This document shows, one piece after another, positions 46,008 through 56,063 of a stretch of DNA of 64,000 bases; position 1 is the first letter of the stretch, and each line of letters opens with the position of its first letter. The DNA lies in the NCBI RefSeq assembly GCF_037392515.1, contig NC_090282.1:31857054-31921053 (forward strand). Direction: 5' to 3'. Both the position numbers and the translations under genes were made by a program. This DNA is from Haliotis asinina. Lineage: Eukaryota; Mollusca; Gastropoda; Lepetellida; Haliotidae. The notes beneath the pieces are model-generated. The model was not told the DNA's origin and did no database searches. It worked only from the letters and a program-made list of their open reading frames with translations.

Positions 46008-46151
46008 TGAAGAATGAGGACTATGATTTATGGATATACAACTTCTTTTATTCAGTGAGTGAGACGTTTCGACATAGATTAGTATCGACATACGTCGCAC
46101 TCACTGAATAAAAGAAGTTGTATATCCATAAATCATAGTCCTCATTCTTCA
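46008..46151. repeat. Near-perfect hairpin, 59-bp arms
   Basis: 46008-46066 and 46093-46151 are reverse complements with one mismatch (arm words: GAAGAATGAGGACTATG, ACAACTTCTTTTATTCAG). The loop is 26 bases. Such identity implies recent origin or active correction. It could be a foldback element, a MITE, or a source of a long stem-loop RNA. Confidence 0.95.
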
Positions 46152-46799
46152 CACTCTGTCGTGTATGTCTGTGTCTATGTAAAAACAACACCCTTCTTTC
46201 AAAGGATTAAACGCCAATACATTGATTGCTTGCTCATTATTGGCTAACTAAATCACTTTTTAAAAAGAATGACGCACATTATGCAATTAGTTGCCAGGTG
46301 TGCTATCTTCGGTAACCAGTGACACTATACAGCAATGTGAAAAACGTGAAACGATACATCACGTTTTCGTATATTAGACTGTTAAAACACACATCACATG
46401 GGAAATCTGCAGATGAATTATATATCACTCGAACAAGGTAAGAGCCTGACATTGATCCTATAAATTCATTTGCATATTTGCATTTTTGTCGTAGCTTTCA
46501 ACAGAATCATTGTTTTCGTCGTTAAGTGTAATGATGCAGACGACATACACTAGGACATCCGTGCGAATTATGATTCATTTAGGCAAACTATGAAATGTCC
46601 ACATATTACATTCCTGTTATACATTCGCAGATCGCTTCTTTTTATTAAGTTTCAAAATGCATACAAGTATGAAGTAATAAGCATTATGGGACCAAGTATA
46701 AAGACGTATACTGACAAGTGGCTACATACTGGTGAGTGAACGTTACAAACCAAGTACATTTAGCAAATGAAGAAATTTATCGCGCAGAATTTTCACTTC
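46152..46799. other. No gene seen
   Basis: AT-rich, no recognisable feature. Confidence 0.4.
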
Positions 46800-47640
46800 G
46801 ACACCGACCTCGCTTAGGTTATGTTACAAGTTGTGTTGTGCAAACTCCTTTGGGTAATGATTCAAATACATATTTATGTAGTTTTGATTTTCTAACTTGA
46901 TGAAAACAAACCATAATCTCATTAATTCAAATGAATTTGACTTCACGATTTTTAAAAATGGCGGCGCCCTGTCTTAGGATGAATGCTATTTAAGTTTGTT
47001 TTCACCGACTTACAAAAGCAAAATTACTTTCTACTTGTAGTTTTTTATTGATGGACAATAGGATGTTGCATGACATTGCTTATAACATAACAATTTCACT
47101 CTTTGAAGTGAGTTGGAGGTCAATGTAATATTGCTTGCAATATAAATGTCACTTCGACCCCCACCTTGCTTCCTTGGAAGAAGTCCTTATGTTACAAGTT
47201 GTGTCATGCAAAATCCTTTTGGCCATGATTCAAATGCATATTTAACTACCAGTAAAAAGTAGTTTTGATTTTCTAACTTGATGAGAACAAATCATAATCA
47301 CAATAATGCTAACGGACTTTAGCCCGTGGCTTCACGATTTACAAAAATGTCGGCACCCTGTCTAAGGATGAATGGTATTTAAGTTTGTTTTCACCGACTT
47401 ACAAAAGCAAAATTACTTTTCACTGGTAGTAAAATATGTATTTTATTGATGGACATTAGGACTTTACATGACATTGCTTATAAGATAACAATTTCAATCT
47501 TGGAAGCGGTCAATATAAGGGGTCAATATAATATTACTTTCGATAATATTGTCACTTCGACCACAACCTCGTTTCCGAGGAAGAAAGTGTTATATCCATG
47601 CAAAATCCTTTTGGTCAGCAATGTGTAGTAAGCAGTCTTG
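46800..47640. repeat. Tandem duplication, 370-390-bp units
   Basis: Two full units and part of a third. Matching words: ATGTTACAAGTTGTG (46821, 47190), TTTTGATTTTCTAACTTGATG, GTTTTCACCGACTTACAAAA, TTTATTGATGGACA followed by TGACATTGCTTATAA, and AAATCCTTTTGG (third unit at about 47603). Units are about 80% alike by eye. It is noncoding. Confidence 0.85.
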
Positions 47641-48346
47641 ATTTTATAAACTCGATGAAACTTGAACTCCATTGTCTATCCTGGAAGCGTGGTAGGGGGC
47701 GAACCATCCGATTTAGTATATACCACTGGCTTCCACACGCTCGCTTCGCACACACAAACAACCAATTTAAGCACAAACTACGGGGTCCGGTGGAAATCTG
47801 TGCATAGTGACACCATCACCCGACCCCAAGGAGCAATTGAGGGCAACACAACAATTCGGCATGTCCTTGGTGACGTCGAGAAATCAGCAAAATGACGGGC
47901 TTCCTACACATTTTCCATACAATTAACTAAAAATCGTTCTTTCTATGACGTCACTGTAAGGCTCTGGCGACACTTTCTGTTTGCGGTTTCGTCTGCGGGC
48001 GAGAGAGAAGCAGACGGCTTTTTAGCAACTTTTGAGCGCTTGGTATTAATTAACCACAAGTTTGTTTGTTTTGTTTGGGTTTTTTTTAAATGGTGTTCCG
48101 TTTATGACTAACCAGAAGTCTTTCATATGCAGTGATAAAAAGAGTAGCCAAACATTGAGTTTAGTTGTTCATTAATAGTGTGGGATCCATTTTAGTAATT
48201 CTCGTTTGCCCGTTCCAGCTTTTCTTCGACCGAGGTTTTATTGGGTATTCTCCTAATTGTCAGACGAGGAAAAATAAAAATACACATATAATGGACCACC
48301 CCTGCACTTAATAATGTACTGTACCCGTAAAGCTGATTATTCCCAG
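47641..48346. other. No gene seen; possible CRE site
   Basis: A TGACGTCA site at about 47946 precedes a GC-richer stretch (GGTTTCGTCTGCGGGCGAG) that could be a promoter, but no exon could be paired with it. Confidence 0.3.
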
Positions 48347-48382
48347 TTTGGAGATCACTCCTCTGCAACCCAAACTAAGGTA
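48347..48382 (+). repeat. 36-bp direct repeat flanking Tc1, left copy
   Basis: TTTGGAGATCACTCCT followed by CTGCAACCCAAACTAAGG; the same sequence with two differences is at 50130-50165 on the other side of the Tc1-like element. Confidence 0.8.
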
Positions 48383-48464
48383 CTTTGAAAATTTAAAATA
48401 CAGATTGATTGTTTTGAAAGTACCCAAGCTATGATAATCCTTCTACACTGATCAAAGATATATA

Positions 48465-50076
48465 CATATGGAAATTAATTAAGCAACACCAAATTCAAAG
48501 ACACATAAAAACTTAACAAAGTTTAACGAAGTAATTTTGATGATTGATTATTCAATTTTGATGTATTGACATACAGCATGAGCTTTTCATGGGTTGATAT
48601 GACGCACGTGAAGCTTGCACAGCGCACGTGCATTGCTTTAACCTCAACTTTCGAAAAATGCACTTTTTCCCTGGGGTGTTTACAAGCGCAGGTTGTCGAT
48701 TGCATTCGGTTTTTCATTCATTTCAATGTCATGGCACGTAGGAAATTATCAGAGGCCACTCGTTGGCAAATAATCGGCATGAGGAATGCTGGTATGTCTC
48801 TAAGACAAATCGGGACTCAAATCGGACGACATCATTCCATAATTTCAAAACTTTTGAAAAAATACCGGGTCACTAATGAAGTTAAAGACCTGCCTAGACC
48901 AGGAAGACCCAGGAAGACCACAGTCCGGGAGGACAGAGCTTTACTGAGACTTGTACGGCGCAGGTCCTTCGACTCGAGCTCTCGGTTGAGACAGGAGTGG
49001 CTTCCAGGGAGACCCATCTCGAACAGGACTGTTCGGAATCGTCTGAAAGCTGCAGGATACCGGGCAAGGAGGCCAATCAAGCGACCCAGACTGTCTCCAG
49101 CCCATAAGGCAGCCCGACTGGCCTGGTGTAATGACCGTTTGCACTGGAACATTGCCTCTTGGAGGAAGGTCCATTTCTCAGATGAGAGCCGGTTCTTGCT
49201 GCACATGGTGGACGGTCGTACTCGGGTCTGGAGGCAGAGGAACACAGCAATGGCTCCACGGAACATCCAGGAGACTGTGGCCTTTGGGGGAGGTTCCGTT
49301 ATGGTATGGGGGTGCATTTCCATGAACTGCAAGTTGGATATCATTACCATCCGTGGCAACCTTAACGGTGTTCGTTACCAACAGGAGGTTCTTGACAGGG
49401 CTGTGGTACCTCATTTTGAGAACCATCCTCTGGCAACGAGACCCATATTTATGGACGACAATGCTAGACCTCACAGGGCGCATGCTGTAAATGATTTTTT
49501 GCGGCAAAATGCAATTGACAGAATTCCATGGCCTGCCATGAGCCCTGACCTCAACCCCATTGAACATTTGTGGGACTTTATTGGCCGTCGTGTGAGGCAG
49601 AGAGACCCACCAGTCCATAATCTCAACGAATTGACGGCTGCCCTGCATGAGGAGTGGAACAGGATCCCCCAGAATCAGATCCGGAGACTCATCCAAGGAA
49701 TGAGGAGGCGTCTGGAATCGGTGGTGCGTGCGCAGGGAGGACACACTAGATATTGATGAAAGTCGGTGTGCAGACTCTCAGATGACTGTTCTTTCTTTCC
49801 ATGTGACATTTGTGTTAATACACCTGACAACAACGTCTGTGGATGAATAGTAAATTGTGTCCATTTTTTCATGAATTTAAGACAGTTTTAAGAATTTGGA
49901 TTTCGTTGCAATAAAGCAAAGTCTTGATACTTTTTCCCTTTAAGTTGTTTGTCAGAGATCGTCTGTTGAATAAAAAAGTGTCAAACTATATCAACCCGGC
50001 ATATTTTGATTGTCAGAACACTTCAAAGTTGCTCCAATAGAAAAAATTGGGGTGTTGCTTGATTAATTTCCAGGTG
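48465..50076 (+). mobile_element. Tc1-like DNA transposon, apparently complete
   Basis: A 1,612-bp element with TIRs of about 26 bp: CATATGGAAATTAATTAAGC on the left, CACCTGGAAATTAATCAAGC inverted on the right, both followed by AACACC. TA flanks both ends (48463-48464 and 50077-50078). It carries an uninterrupted transposase gene. The TIRs differ at three or so positions. Confidence 0.9.
48731..49756 (+). CDS. Tc1-like transposase, intact
   Basis: A 341-aa DDE transposase with no stops or frameshifts. Paired-type HTH domains: MSLRQIGTQIGRHHSIISKL (22-41) and a second in ISNRTVRNRLKAAGY (96-110), with a GRPRK linker (58-62). Catalytic triad: Asp151 (HFSDESRF), Asp243 (FMDDNARPHRA) and Glu278 (SPDLNPIEHLWD), spaced DD34E as in Tc1. 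The C-terminus is GGHTRY, shared with the broken element at 17498-18525, though the two belong to different lineages by HTH sequence and TIRs. The start at 48731 (MARRKLSEATRW) is the usual position for the family; the open frame upstream is not conserved in style. It could still be active. Confidence 0.95.
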   Translation: MARRKLSEATRWQIIGMRNAGMSLRQIGTQIGRHHSIISKLLKKYRVTNEVKDLPRPGRPRKTTVREDRALLRLVRRRSFDSSSRLRQEWLPGRPISNRTVRNRLKAAGYRARRPIKRPRLSPAHKAARLAWCNDRLHWNIASWRKVHFSDESRFLLHMVDGRTRVWRQRNTAMAPRNIQETVAFGGGSVMVWGCISMNCKLDIITIRGNLNGVRYQQEVLDRAVVPHFENHPLATRPIFMDDNARPHRAHAVNDFLRQNAIDRIPWPAMSPDLNPIEHLWDFIGRRVRQRDPPVHNLNELTAALHEEWNRIPQNQIRRLIQGMRRRLESVVRAQGGHTRY

Positions 50077-50129
50077 TATAGATACTCACGCTTCATTCAA
50101 CCTTTCATTTGTTTTGAAAACCGGACATA

Positions 50130-50165
50130 TTTGGAGATCACTCCTGTACAACCCAAACTAAGGTA
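50130..50165 (+). repeat. 36-bp direct repeat flanking Tc1, right copy
   Basis: TTTGGAGATCACTCCTGTAC then AACCCAAACTAAGG. The following TCCCTCTACTCTGATTAAA also resembles CTTCTACACTGATCAAA before the Tc1 left end, so the duplication is longer and gapped. Confidence 0.8.
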
Positions 50166-50247
50166 TCCCTCTACTCTGATTAAAAAAATAACTACCATAT
50201 TTATCAACAAGTATATAAGACCCAGTTCCACGTATTTTGATTTAGCT

Positions 50248-51514
50248 ATGGCTGATGTTCAGAGAGCAGAGTTTGTTATATCACAGAGAGGAGCCCGACA
50301 AGTGTTGCATGCTGGATTCCGGTACAAGTTGAACAAGTCTGGAAATGTGTCTGACTACTGGAAATATGTTGTTCCTAGGTGTAGAAGCAACTTGTCAACA
50401 ACTGGAGAGTTCATCAGAGCAGTTACTGACGAGCACAATCACGGGCCCGACAATCCAGCCACAGTTAGACTCATGAGCACACTGCAAAAAAGAGCCAGAG
50501 ATGAGTCAACACCAGTGACCCAAATGTACAATGAATCGCTCCGCCAACCGCCTGTTGATGCTGCTGCTGTTGCACAACCTCTGTCCAGTGTAAAGTCAGC
50601 ATTGTATAGACACAGAAGGAAGACAACACCTGCATTGCCTGAACATCGTAGAGGTGTCAACTTTGACGGAAGATGGACTACTACATCTGATGGTCGTCGT
50701 TTTCTTGCTGTTGAAGACGGAGATGGTGACAAATTGCTGGTGTTTTCTACAGAGGAAGCACTCTCCACGTTACAGCAGTCTGATGTCCTCTTTATGGATG
50801 GAAGTTTATATTCGCGTCCAAGACTTTGGCCTCAGCTGTACGTGATTCACTCTCTCACTGGTTATACTATGATTCCCTTAGCTTTCTGTCTCATGCCTGA
50901 TCGTCAAATGAATCGCTGATGAATTCCCTAACACATCTGTTAGAGGGTGTTACTTTCATTACACGAAGTGCTTGTGGCACAAAATTCAGGACCTAGGGCT
51001 TGTGACAATGTACAAAGAGAATGATGACTTATCTGAGCTGTTTAGATCTGCGGTAGCCCATCCCTTTTTACCTCCTGAACGTGTCCAAGACACCTGGCTT
51101 GAGGCCATGAACCAAGCACCAGACATCCGGGGATGTGAAGCATTCAAGGACTACGTTGTGAGTGTCTGGGTTGATGACGATGCACGTTTCCCCATTCCTG
51201 TGTGGAACCATTCTGAAACAGATGGTCCACCGACAAATAATCACCTCGAGGGTTTTCACCACTCGCTCAACCAGAGCCTCAGACACAGTCACCCTAACAT
51301 TTTTGAATTCATCGAGGCGATCAAGAGAACCGAGGCCACGAATAGAAGAAGAATTGCCCAGCTTGAGTATGGAGCACCTGCACCACCTAGGAAAAGAATG
51401 TACAGAGATTTAGATGCTCGCATCCGTCGCTTGCAGGATCAGCTCCAGAGACAACAGAAGTCCCCCACTGAATTTGTTCGGGCAGCAGGCGATGTTGCGA
51501 AACAGTTGTTGTAA
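50248..51514 (+). pseudogene. FLYWCH/MULE transposase with internal deletion
   Basis: The N-terminal half (50248-50919) has a FLYWCH-like zinc-finger region ending VTDEHNHGPD, although the first expected Cys is replaced (DYWKYVVPRC). It then has the first DDE block (LFMDGSLYSRPRLWPQLYVIH) and LAFCLMPDR. The C-terminal half, in another frame from about 50922, starts EFPNTSVRGCYFHYTKCLW and includes NNHLEGFHHSLNQ, a region typical of these transposases, and a basic coiled coil (DLDARIRRLQDQLQRQQKS). About 50-60 codons between the halves, which should hold the second catalytic Asp, are gone and the frame is shifted. Otherwise both halves are open, so the loss is recent or one half is used by the host. 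Confidence 0.8.
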
Positions 51515-52200
51515 ACACAAATAGTATACTGAAGAAGAAGAAATGCTGACGCCAGAAGTTTCATTGAGATGTCAATTATTATTCTTAATTCACTTACTAT
51601 AAGGTGTACATCATGTATAGCTACATATATATCTAAATATAATTACCTATGTAATTAGTCGAATAAATGTTTATGAACCCGGTACAGCTACAGTTGTTTA
51701 TGGTGCTGTTGGAACGTATGTGTAAGAGTATGTTGATGAGAAACTTGGAGTAGTCACAATGGGAAGATATCGAACAGTCTACCATTGATGGAGGGGAGAG
51801 AGCTAGCAATTAAAAACCACTGGACTGGAACAAGTTGTATGTTGGACGGGTAGTCAAACTGGGAGTAGTCATAATGGGAATGAACCGACGTAGTATACCC
51901 ACATCACGTAATTTTCCTGCATGCGTAACCTTCATCTACATCACCATCCTTAATAAGCACAGAGCACAGAAGGTCGTGTAACCACTGACCCGTCGCGTCT
52001 CTCTGGAGCAGGCTAAGTTCCCAAGTGGTCTCGACCTTTCCAAATAATCTTCAAAACATCTAATAAGCTCAACGCATGCAACGTTTAACTGAAATGTGAT
52101 GTTAATAAATTAAATTATCAGTTTATGATACATATATGTATGACATGCTGGGCAGGTATTGGGCATTTTGTCTTAATTTACCGTTACCATTACTATTACC
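51515..52200. other. No gene seen; small direct repeat
   Basis: A 22-24-bp word (GGAGTAGTCACAATGGGAA at about 51749; GGAGTAGTCATAATGGGAA at about 51861) occurs twice. It may be the remains of the MULE element's 3' end. Confidence 0.4.

Positions 52201-52260
<60 letters not shown>
52201..52260. repeat. (GT)n microsatellite
   Basis: A pure GT run of about 48 bases after a short AT run. Confidence 0.97.
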
Positions 52261-52261
52261 C

Positions 52262-52419
52262 TCTCAACATACATGCGTACGTACGTACATACATACATAC
52301 ATAACATACATACATACATACATACATACATACATACATACATACATACATACATACATACATACATACATACATACATACATACATACATACATACATA
52401 CATACATACATACATACAA
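52262..52419. repeat. (CATA)n microsatellite
   Basis: About 35 CATA units, almost uninterrupted; frames across it (Tyr-Ile-His-Thr or Met-Tyr-Val-Cys repeats) are artefacts. Confidence 0.97.
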
Positions 52420-52769
52420 GTCTTTATGCGGCCATAAAGATCGATGTTCTATCCGCTAATCCTCGAGACAACTTCCCACATTCACATATTTGTCTTTGAG
52501 CTTGTTTGTGACTTTGGCTACAGATGAGACAGGATACGTTCACATTTTCGTGATTGATCACAATGTGATTGCGATCCGTAAACACATGCTCATTGTACAG
52601 GCGATATATACAACAATCGCCTGCTCTATAAGAGAATGGAGACTGTTTATGGGTAATATTTAGACAATAACTAACGAGTGACGGGAAATGACAGATTATC
52701 TTTCTCGAGTTATATCGAGTGAGAGATACTACCCTTTGTCCTCCTTCCTAATAATAATACAGATCTGAA
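52420..52769. other. No gene seen
   Basis: Unremarkable sequence; may be 3' flank of the - strand CUB/PAN gene. Confidence 0.35.
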
Positions 52770-52932
52770 CTGAGTGAGTGAGTATGGTTTTACGCCGCTT
52801 TTTGCAATATTCCAGCAATATCACGGCCGGGAACACCAGACATGGGATTCACACATTGTGCCCATGCTGGGAATTGAACCCGGACCCACGGCGTGGCGAG
52901 CGAATGCCTTAACCACTAGGCTACCCAACGGC
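52770..52932 (-). mobile_element. SINE type A (tRNA-headed)
   Basis: In reverse complement: GTAGCCTAGTGGTTAAGGC (A-box region), GGTTCAATTCCCAGCATGG (B box), GTGATATTGCTGGAATATTG and GCGGCGTAAAACCATACTC ending CACTCACTCA. It is well preserved and lies about 140 bp past the stop codon of the CUB/PAN gene, so possibly inside its 3' UTR. Confidence 0.85.
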
Positions 52933-53069
52933 AGTGATGTCCAACTCATCTTTCTCCCTTTGCCAAACGCTAACACGGGCAAGCCTTATATCGGAAAGAC
53001 CTAATGCAACTATTTCCAATGAAACACTCTTTGATTTGTATATTATAAACCCCAAACTATTAACGTTTG

Positions 53070-53326
53070 TCAGTTCTTGGCCCAAACGTCCACAAAGTCA
53101 ACACTGGCAGCCGCGTCATATTTGTACAGTTTACACATTCCGGTATCCGTCAGTTTGTAGTGCGTGCAGGCTGCGAGCAGGGTGCACAATGTTCGACAAC
53201 GGGTCTCAGGCAGCAGTTCCAGTACCTTGACCTTTGTGCTGGTGCTGCTGACCAGTGTGAACCCAGTGTGCAAGGGGCACAGAGTGTATAAGCCAAACTC
53301 TGGATCAACGCTTGATGACGGTGAGG
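53070..53326 (-). CDS. CUB/PAN-like protein, last coding exon
   Basis: The exon starts after the acceptor TTTGTTTTTTCAG (AG at 53328-53327) and completes a codon begun by the previous exon. It encodes 85 codons including the stop: an SPSSSVDPEFG linker, YTLCPLHTGFTLVSS, then RCRTLCTLLAACTHYKL, TGMCKLYKYDAA and a WAKN end. The spacing C-x3-C-x5-C-x10-C fits a PAN/apple-type module, which binds proteins or glycans in secreted proteins. The stop (TGA) is at 53072-53070. The preceding exon ends in matching phase, which supports the exon pair. No poly(A) signal was assigned. Confidence 0.75.
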
Positions 53327-53604
53327 CTGAAAAAACAAAACAATCATTAACTTTATGGGATATAACGAGAGTAAACAAAGTCACTACCATCTATGTTCAT
53401 GAATAATATAGTTTGACAATTCCAGTGAATATCAGTATTGATGAGGATTTTTCAATCGTAGATAGGCCTACATGGAATTCAAGCACAATGCTTCAGCAGC
53501 AGAGCCTGTACATATTAATTGGGATTGCTCCGACGGTGCGATGAAGGACCGTGGATGATGTCCCTTGTGGCCTGGCTGCTGCGTCAATAAGCATAGCACA
53601 TAGG
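53327..53604 (-). other. Intron of the CUB/PAN gene, 3' part
   Basis: Noncoding; holds the poly-pyrimidine acceptor of the last exon and nothing else recognised. Confidence 0.5.
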
Positions 53605-53850
53605 TTCATTGATGGAGTTTAGTTTTTTGCCGCACTCGGCAATATTCCATCTCTGTGGCAGCGGTCTGTAAATAATCGAGTTTGGACCAAACAATCCAGG
53701 GATTAACAAAATGAGTATCGATTTACGCAAGTGGGTAATGATGACATGTGTCAACCAAATTAGCGAGTCCGACCAACTGATCCAGTTAATCGCCTCTAAC
53801 GACAGCATGGGTTACTGAAGATCATTTCTAGCCAGGATCTTCCACATGTA
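53605..53850 (-). mobile_element. SINE type B, in intron
   Basis: GAGTTTAGTTTTTTGCCGCA, CTCGGCAATATTCCATCTC, GTCTGTAAATAATCGAGTT, GACAATCCAGGGATTAACA, GACATGTGTCAACCAAATT and CGCCTCTAACGACAG: the full order of type B in reverse complement, tail included. Confidence 0.8.
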
Positions 53851-53894
53851 CCATAATACTGCATTCGTTTGTTCTAAGGCTCAGTGTCAGGTAA

Positions 53895-54125
53895 CAAACA
53901 TGGGTTAGAACTGGTCCTTATCAACCCATACTTGTCTTAAACGTTGACTAAAGGGATCGGGTGGTCTGCCTTGCTGAAGTGTTTGACACACGTTGTCGAA
54001 TCGCATATGCGTAGATCTATGTTCTTGATATTGACCACTGGATCATTTGTCGAGACTCGTTTAATAACAGATGGTGCTACCATATGGCTGGAACATTGCT
54101 GAGTGCAGCCGCTAAACAATAACCA
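53895..54125 (+). mobile_element. SINE type B, in intron, opposite orientation
   Basis: GGGTTAGAACTGGTCCTTAT, GGGATCGGGTGGTCTGCC, GACCACTGGATCATTTGTCG, CATATGGCTGGAACATTGC and a short GCTAAACAATAACC end. With the - strand copy at 53605-53850 it forms an inverted SINE pair 45 bp apart. Confidence 0.75.
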
Positions 54126-54221
54126 AAACTGCACCATGCAATAAACCAGGTTCCATCTCCCTCGATATAAGTCTTTAACCACTATCAAATCATCAAAAAA
54201 AGATACATTGACCCGTAAACG

Positions 54222-55250
54222 TCAAAGTATGGGAGAGGGTAGAACCTAGCGCATATGGGCTGCCTAATGTGCGTCAAGACGGCCGTGCAAGTATGGGAGA
54301 GTGTAGAACCGAGTGTATGTGGGCTGCCGCATATGCGTCAAGACGGCTGTGCAAGTATGGGAGAGGGTAGAACCGAGCGTATACGCGCTGCCTCATATGC
54401 GTCAAGACGGCCGTGCAAGTATGGGAGAGGGTAGAACCGAGCGTATACGCGCTGCCTCATATGCGTCAATACGACCGTGCAAGTATGGGAGAGGGTAGAA
54501 CCGAGCGTATACGCGCTGCAGCATATGCGTCAAGACGGCCATGCAAGTATGGGAGAGTGTAGAACCGAGCGTATACGGGCTGCCTAATATGCGTCAAGAC
54601 GGCCGTGCAAGTATGGGAGAATGTAGAACCTACAGTATACGCGCTGCCTCTTATGCGTCAATACGGCCATGCAAGTATGGGAGAGTGTAGAACCGAGCGT
54701 ATACGGGCTGCCTAATATGCGTCAAGACGGCCGTGCAAGTATGGGAGAATGTAGAACCTACAGTATACGCGCTGCCTCATGCGTCAAGACGGCCATGCAA
54801 GTATGGGAGAGTGTAGAACCGAGCGTATACGCGCTGCCTAATATGCGTCAAGACGGCCGTGCAAGTATGGGAGAATGTAGAACCTACAGTATACGCGCTG
54901 CCTCATGCGTCAAGACGGCCATGCAAGTATGGGAGAATGTAGAACCTACAGTATACGCGCTGCCTAATATGCGTCAAGACGGCCATGCAAGTATGGGAGA
55001 GGGTAGAACCGAGCGTATACGTGCTGCCTAATATGCGTCAAGACAGCCGTGCAAGTATGGGAGAATGTAGAACCTACAGTATACGCGCTGCCTCTTATGC
55101 GTCAATACGGCCGTGCAAGTATGAGAGAGGGTAGAACCGAGCGTATACGCGCTGCCGCATATGCGTCAAGACGGCCATGCAAGTATGGGAGAGGGTAGAA
55201 CCGAGCGTATACGCGCTGCCGCACATGCGTCAAGACGACCGTGCAAGTGA
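54222..55250. repeat. 64-bp minisatellite, about 16 units, intronic
   Basis: Units hold GTCAAGACGGCCGTGCAAG, TATGGGAGAGGGTAGAACC and GAGCGTATACGCGCTGCC. Two main variants alternate in part of the array (AGAGTGTAGAACCGAGCG and AGAATGTAGAACCTACAG), suggesting a higher-order pattern. It lies within the intron between the last two CUB/PAN exons. Open frames across it are compositional. Confidence 0.97.
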
Positions 55251-55321
55251 TTGATGTGATCGATGGATTGTCTGATACAGACCACGAGAAAAACAAGAAA
55301 CAAACATTTCTGTCTACTTAC

Positions 55322-55463
55322 CTGACCAGGTGGCCTTGAAACCACGCCTGTGCGTCCATGGATCAGTGCTGAGCACTACCTTGTAGCTTGTGGACGTTTG
55401 CACGACCGTCCCGCTCCGCGAACCAGTCAGAGCCGTTAATTGGAAATCAGATGAGTTGTAGAC
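55322..55463 (-). CDS. CUB/PAN-like protein, second half of the CUB domain
   Basis: A 142-base exon bounded by the acceptor ATTGTAG (AG at 55465-55464) and the donor GTAAGTAG (from 55321). In the phase set by the upstream exon it reads VYNSSDFQLTALTGSRSG, TVVQTSTSYKVVLSTDPW and THRRGFKATWS. The RGFKATW end is the classic last beta-strand of a CUB domain. It ends one base into a codon completed by the last exon. The second disulfide pair seen in many CUB domains is absent. Confidence 0.85.
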
Positions 55464-56063
55464 CTACAATATCGCAAGAATTTGATACTTAAAGAGAGAT
55501 TTTGACTGGCTGAATTTTAGTTTTAGAACTGCTTTGAACAGTATCTTACTGGCAGCAGAGTGTGTCAGTTTCATATAGAAGAAATGTTGGTGCGATGCAG
55601 AACGAGAACCCAAGGGCGTGGTCAAGGTGCTGATAAACCTAAACACAACGTGGATTAATATTGGGTTCAAACCCACCATCTAAACTTTTCTGTCACAAGA
55701 GACGTAACTCAGCACCGCCACTTGCAGCGACTTGGACCGCGTGCTATTCGGCTTCGATCACGCAGTTAAAGGGTGTATAGGTGGTTCGGCTGGCTGAGCA
55801 GACATACCTTCATTGGCCGTGCCTGTAACTTATGTTTGAATCCTAGACACGACGCCTAGACTGTCAACATCTACTGACGTACTCAACATGATACACATGA
55901 AAGCCTGGCGTCACGCCCACATACCGTGACCTTCTAATTCTATGCTTTGAGCAAAGCCATTAAATTTCAAGAAGGATTTCTATTCCAATACACCTTGTAT
56001 GAAGGAAGACAGAAACATGCTTTGAACAAATCCCATCCTGATGCTGGCATGTTCCTGGACCCC

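Noticed and set aside
48566-48730. Longer N-terminus for the Tc1 transposase
   Set aside because: The 55 extra codons precede the normal family start (MARRKLSEATRW) and do not resemble transposase sequence.
52136-52459. Open frames of 71-107 codons of Thr-Tyr-Ile-His repeats
   Set aside because: Produced by the (GT)n and (CATA)n microsatellites.
54313-55031. Open frames with QVWESVEP/MRQDGRASM repeats
   Set aside because: They lie in the 64-bp minisatellite inside an intron of a - strand gene.
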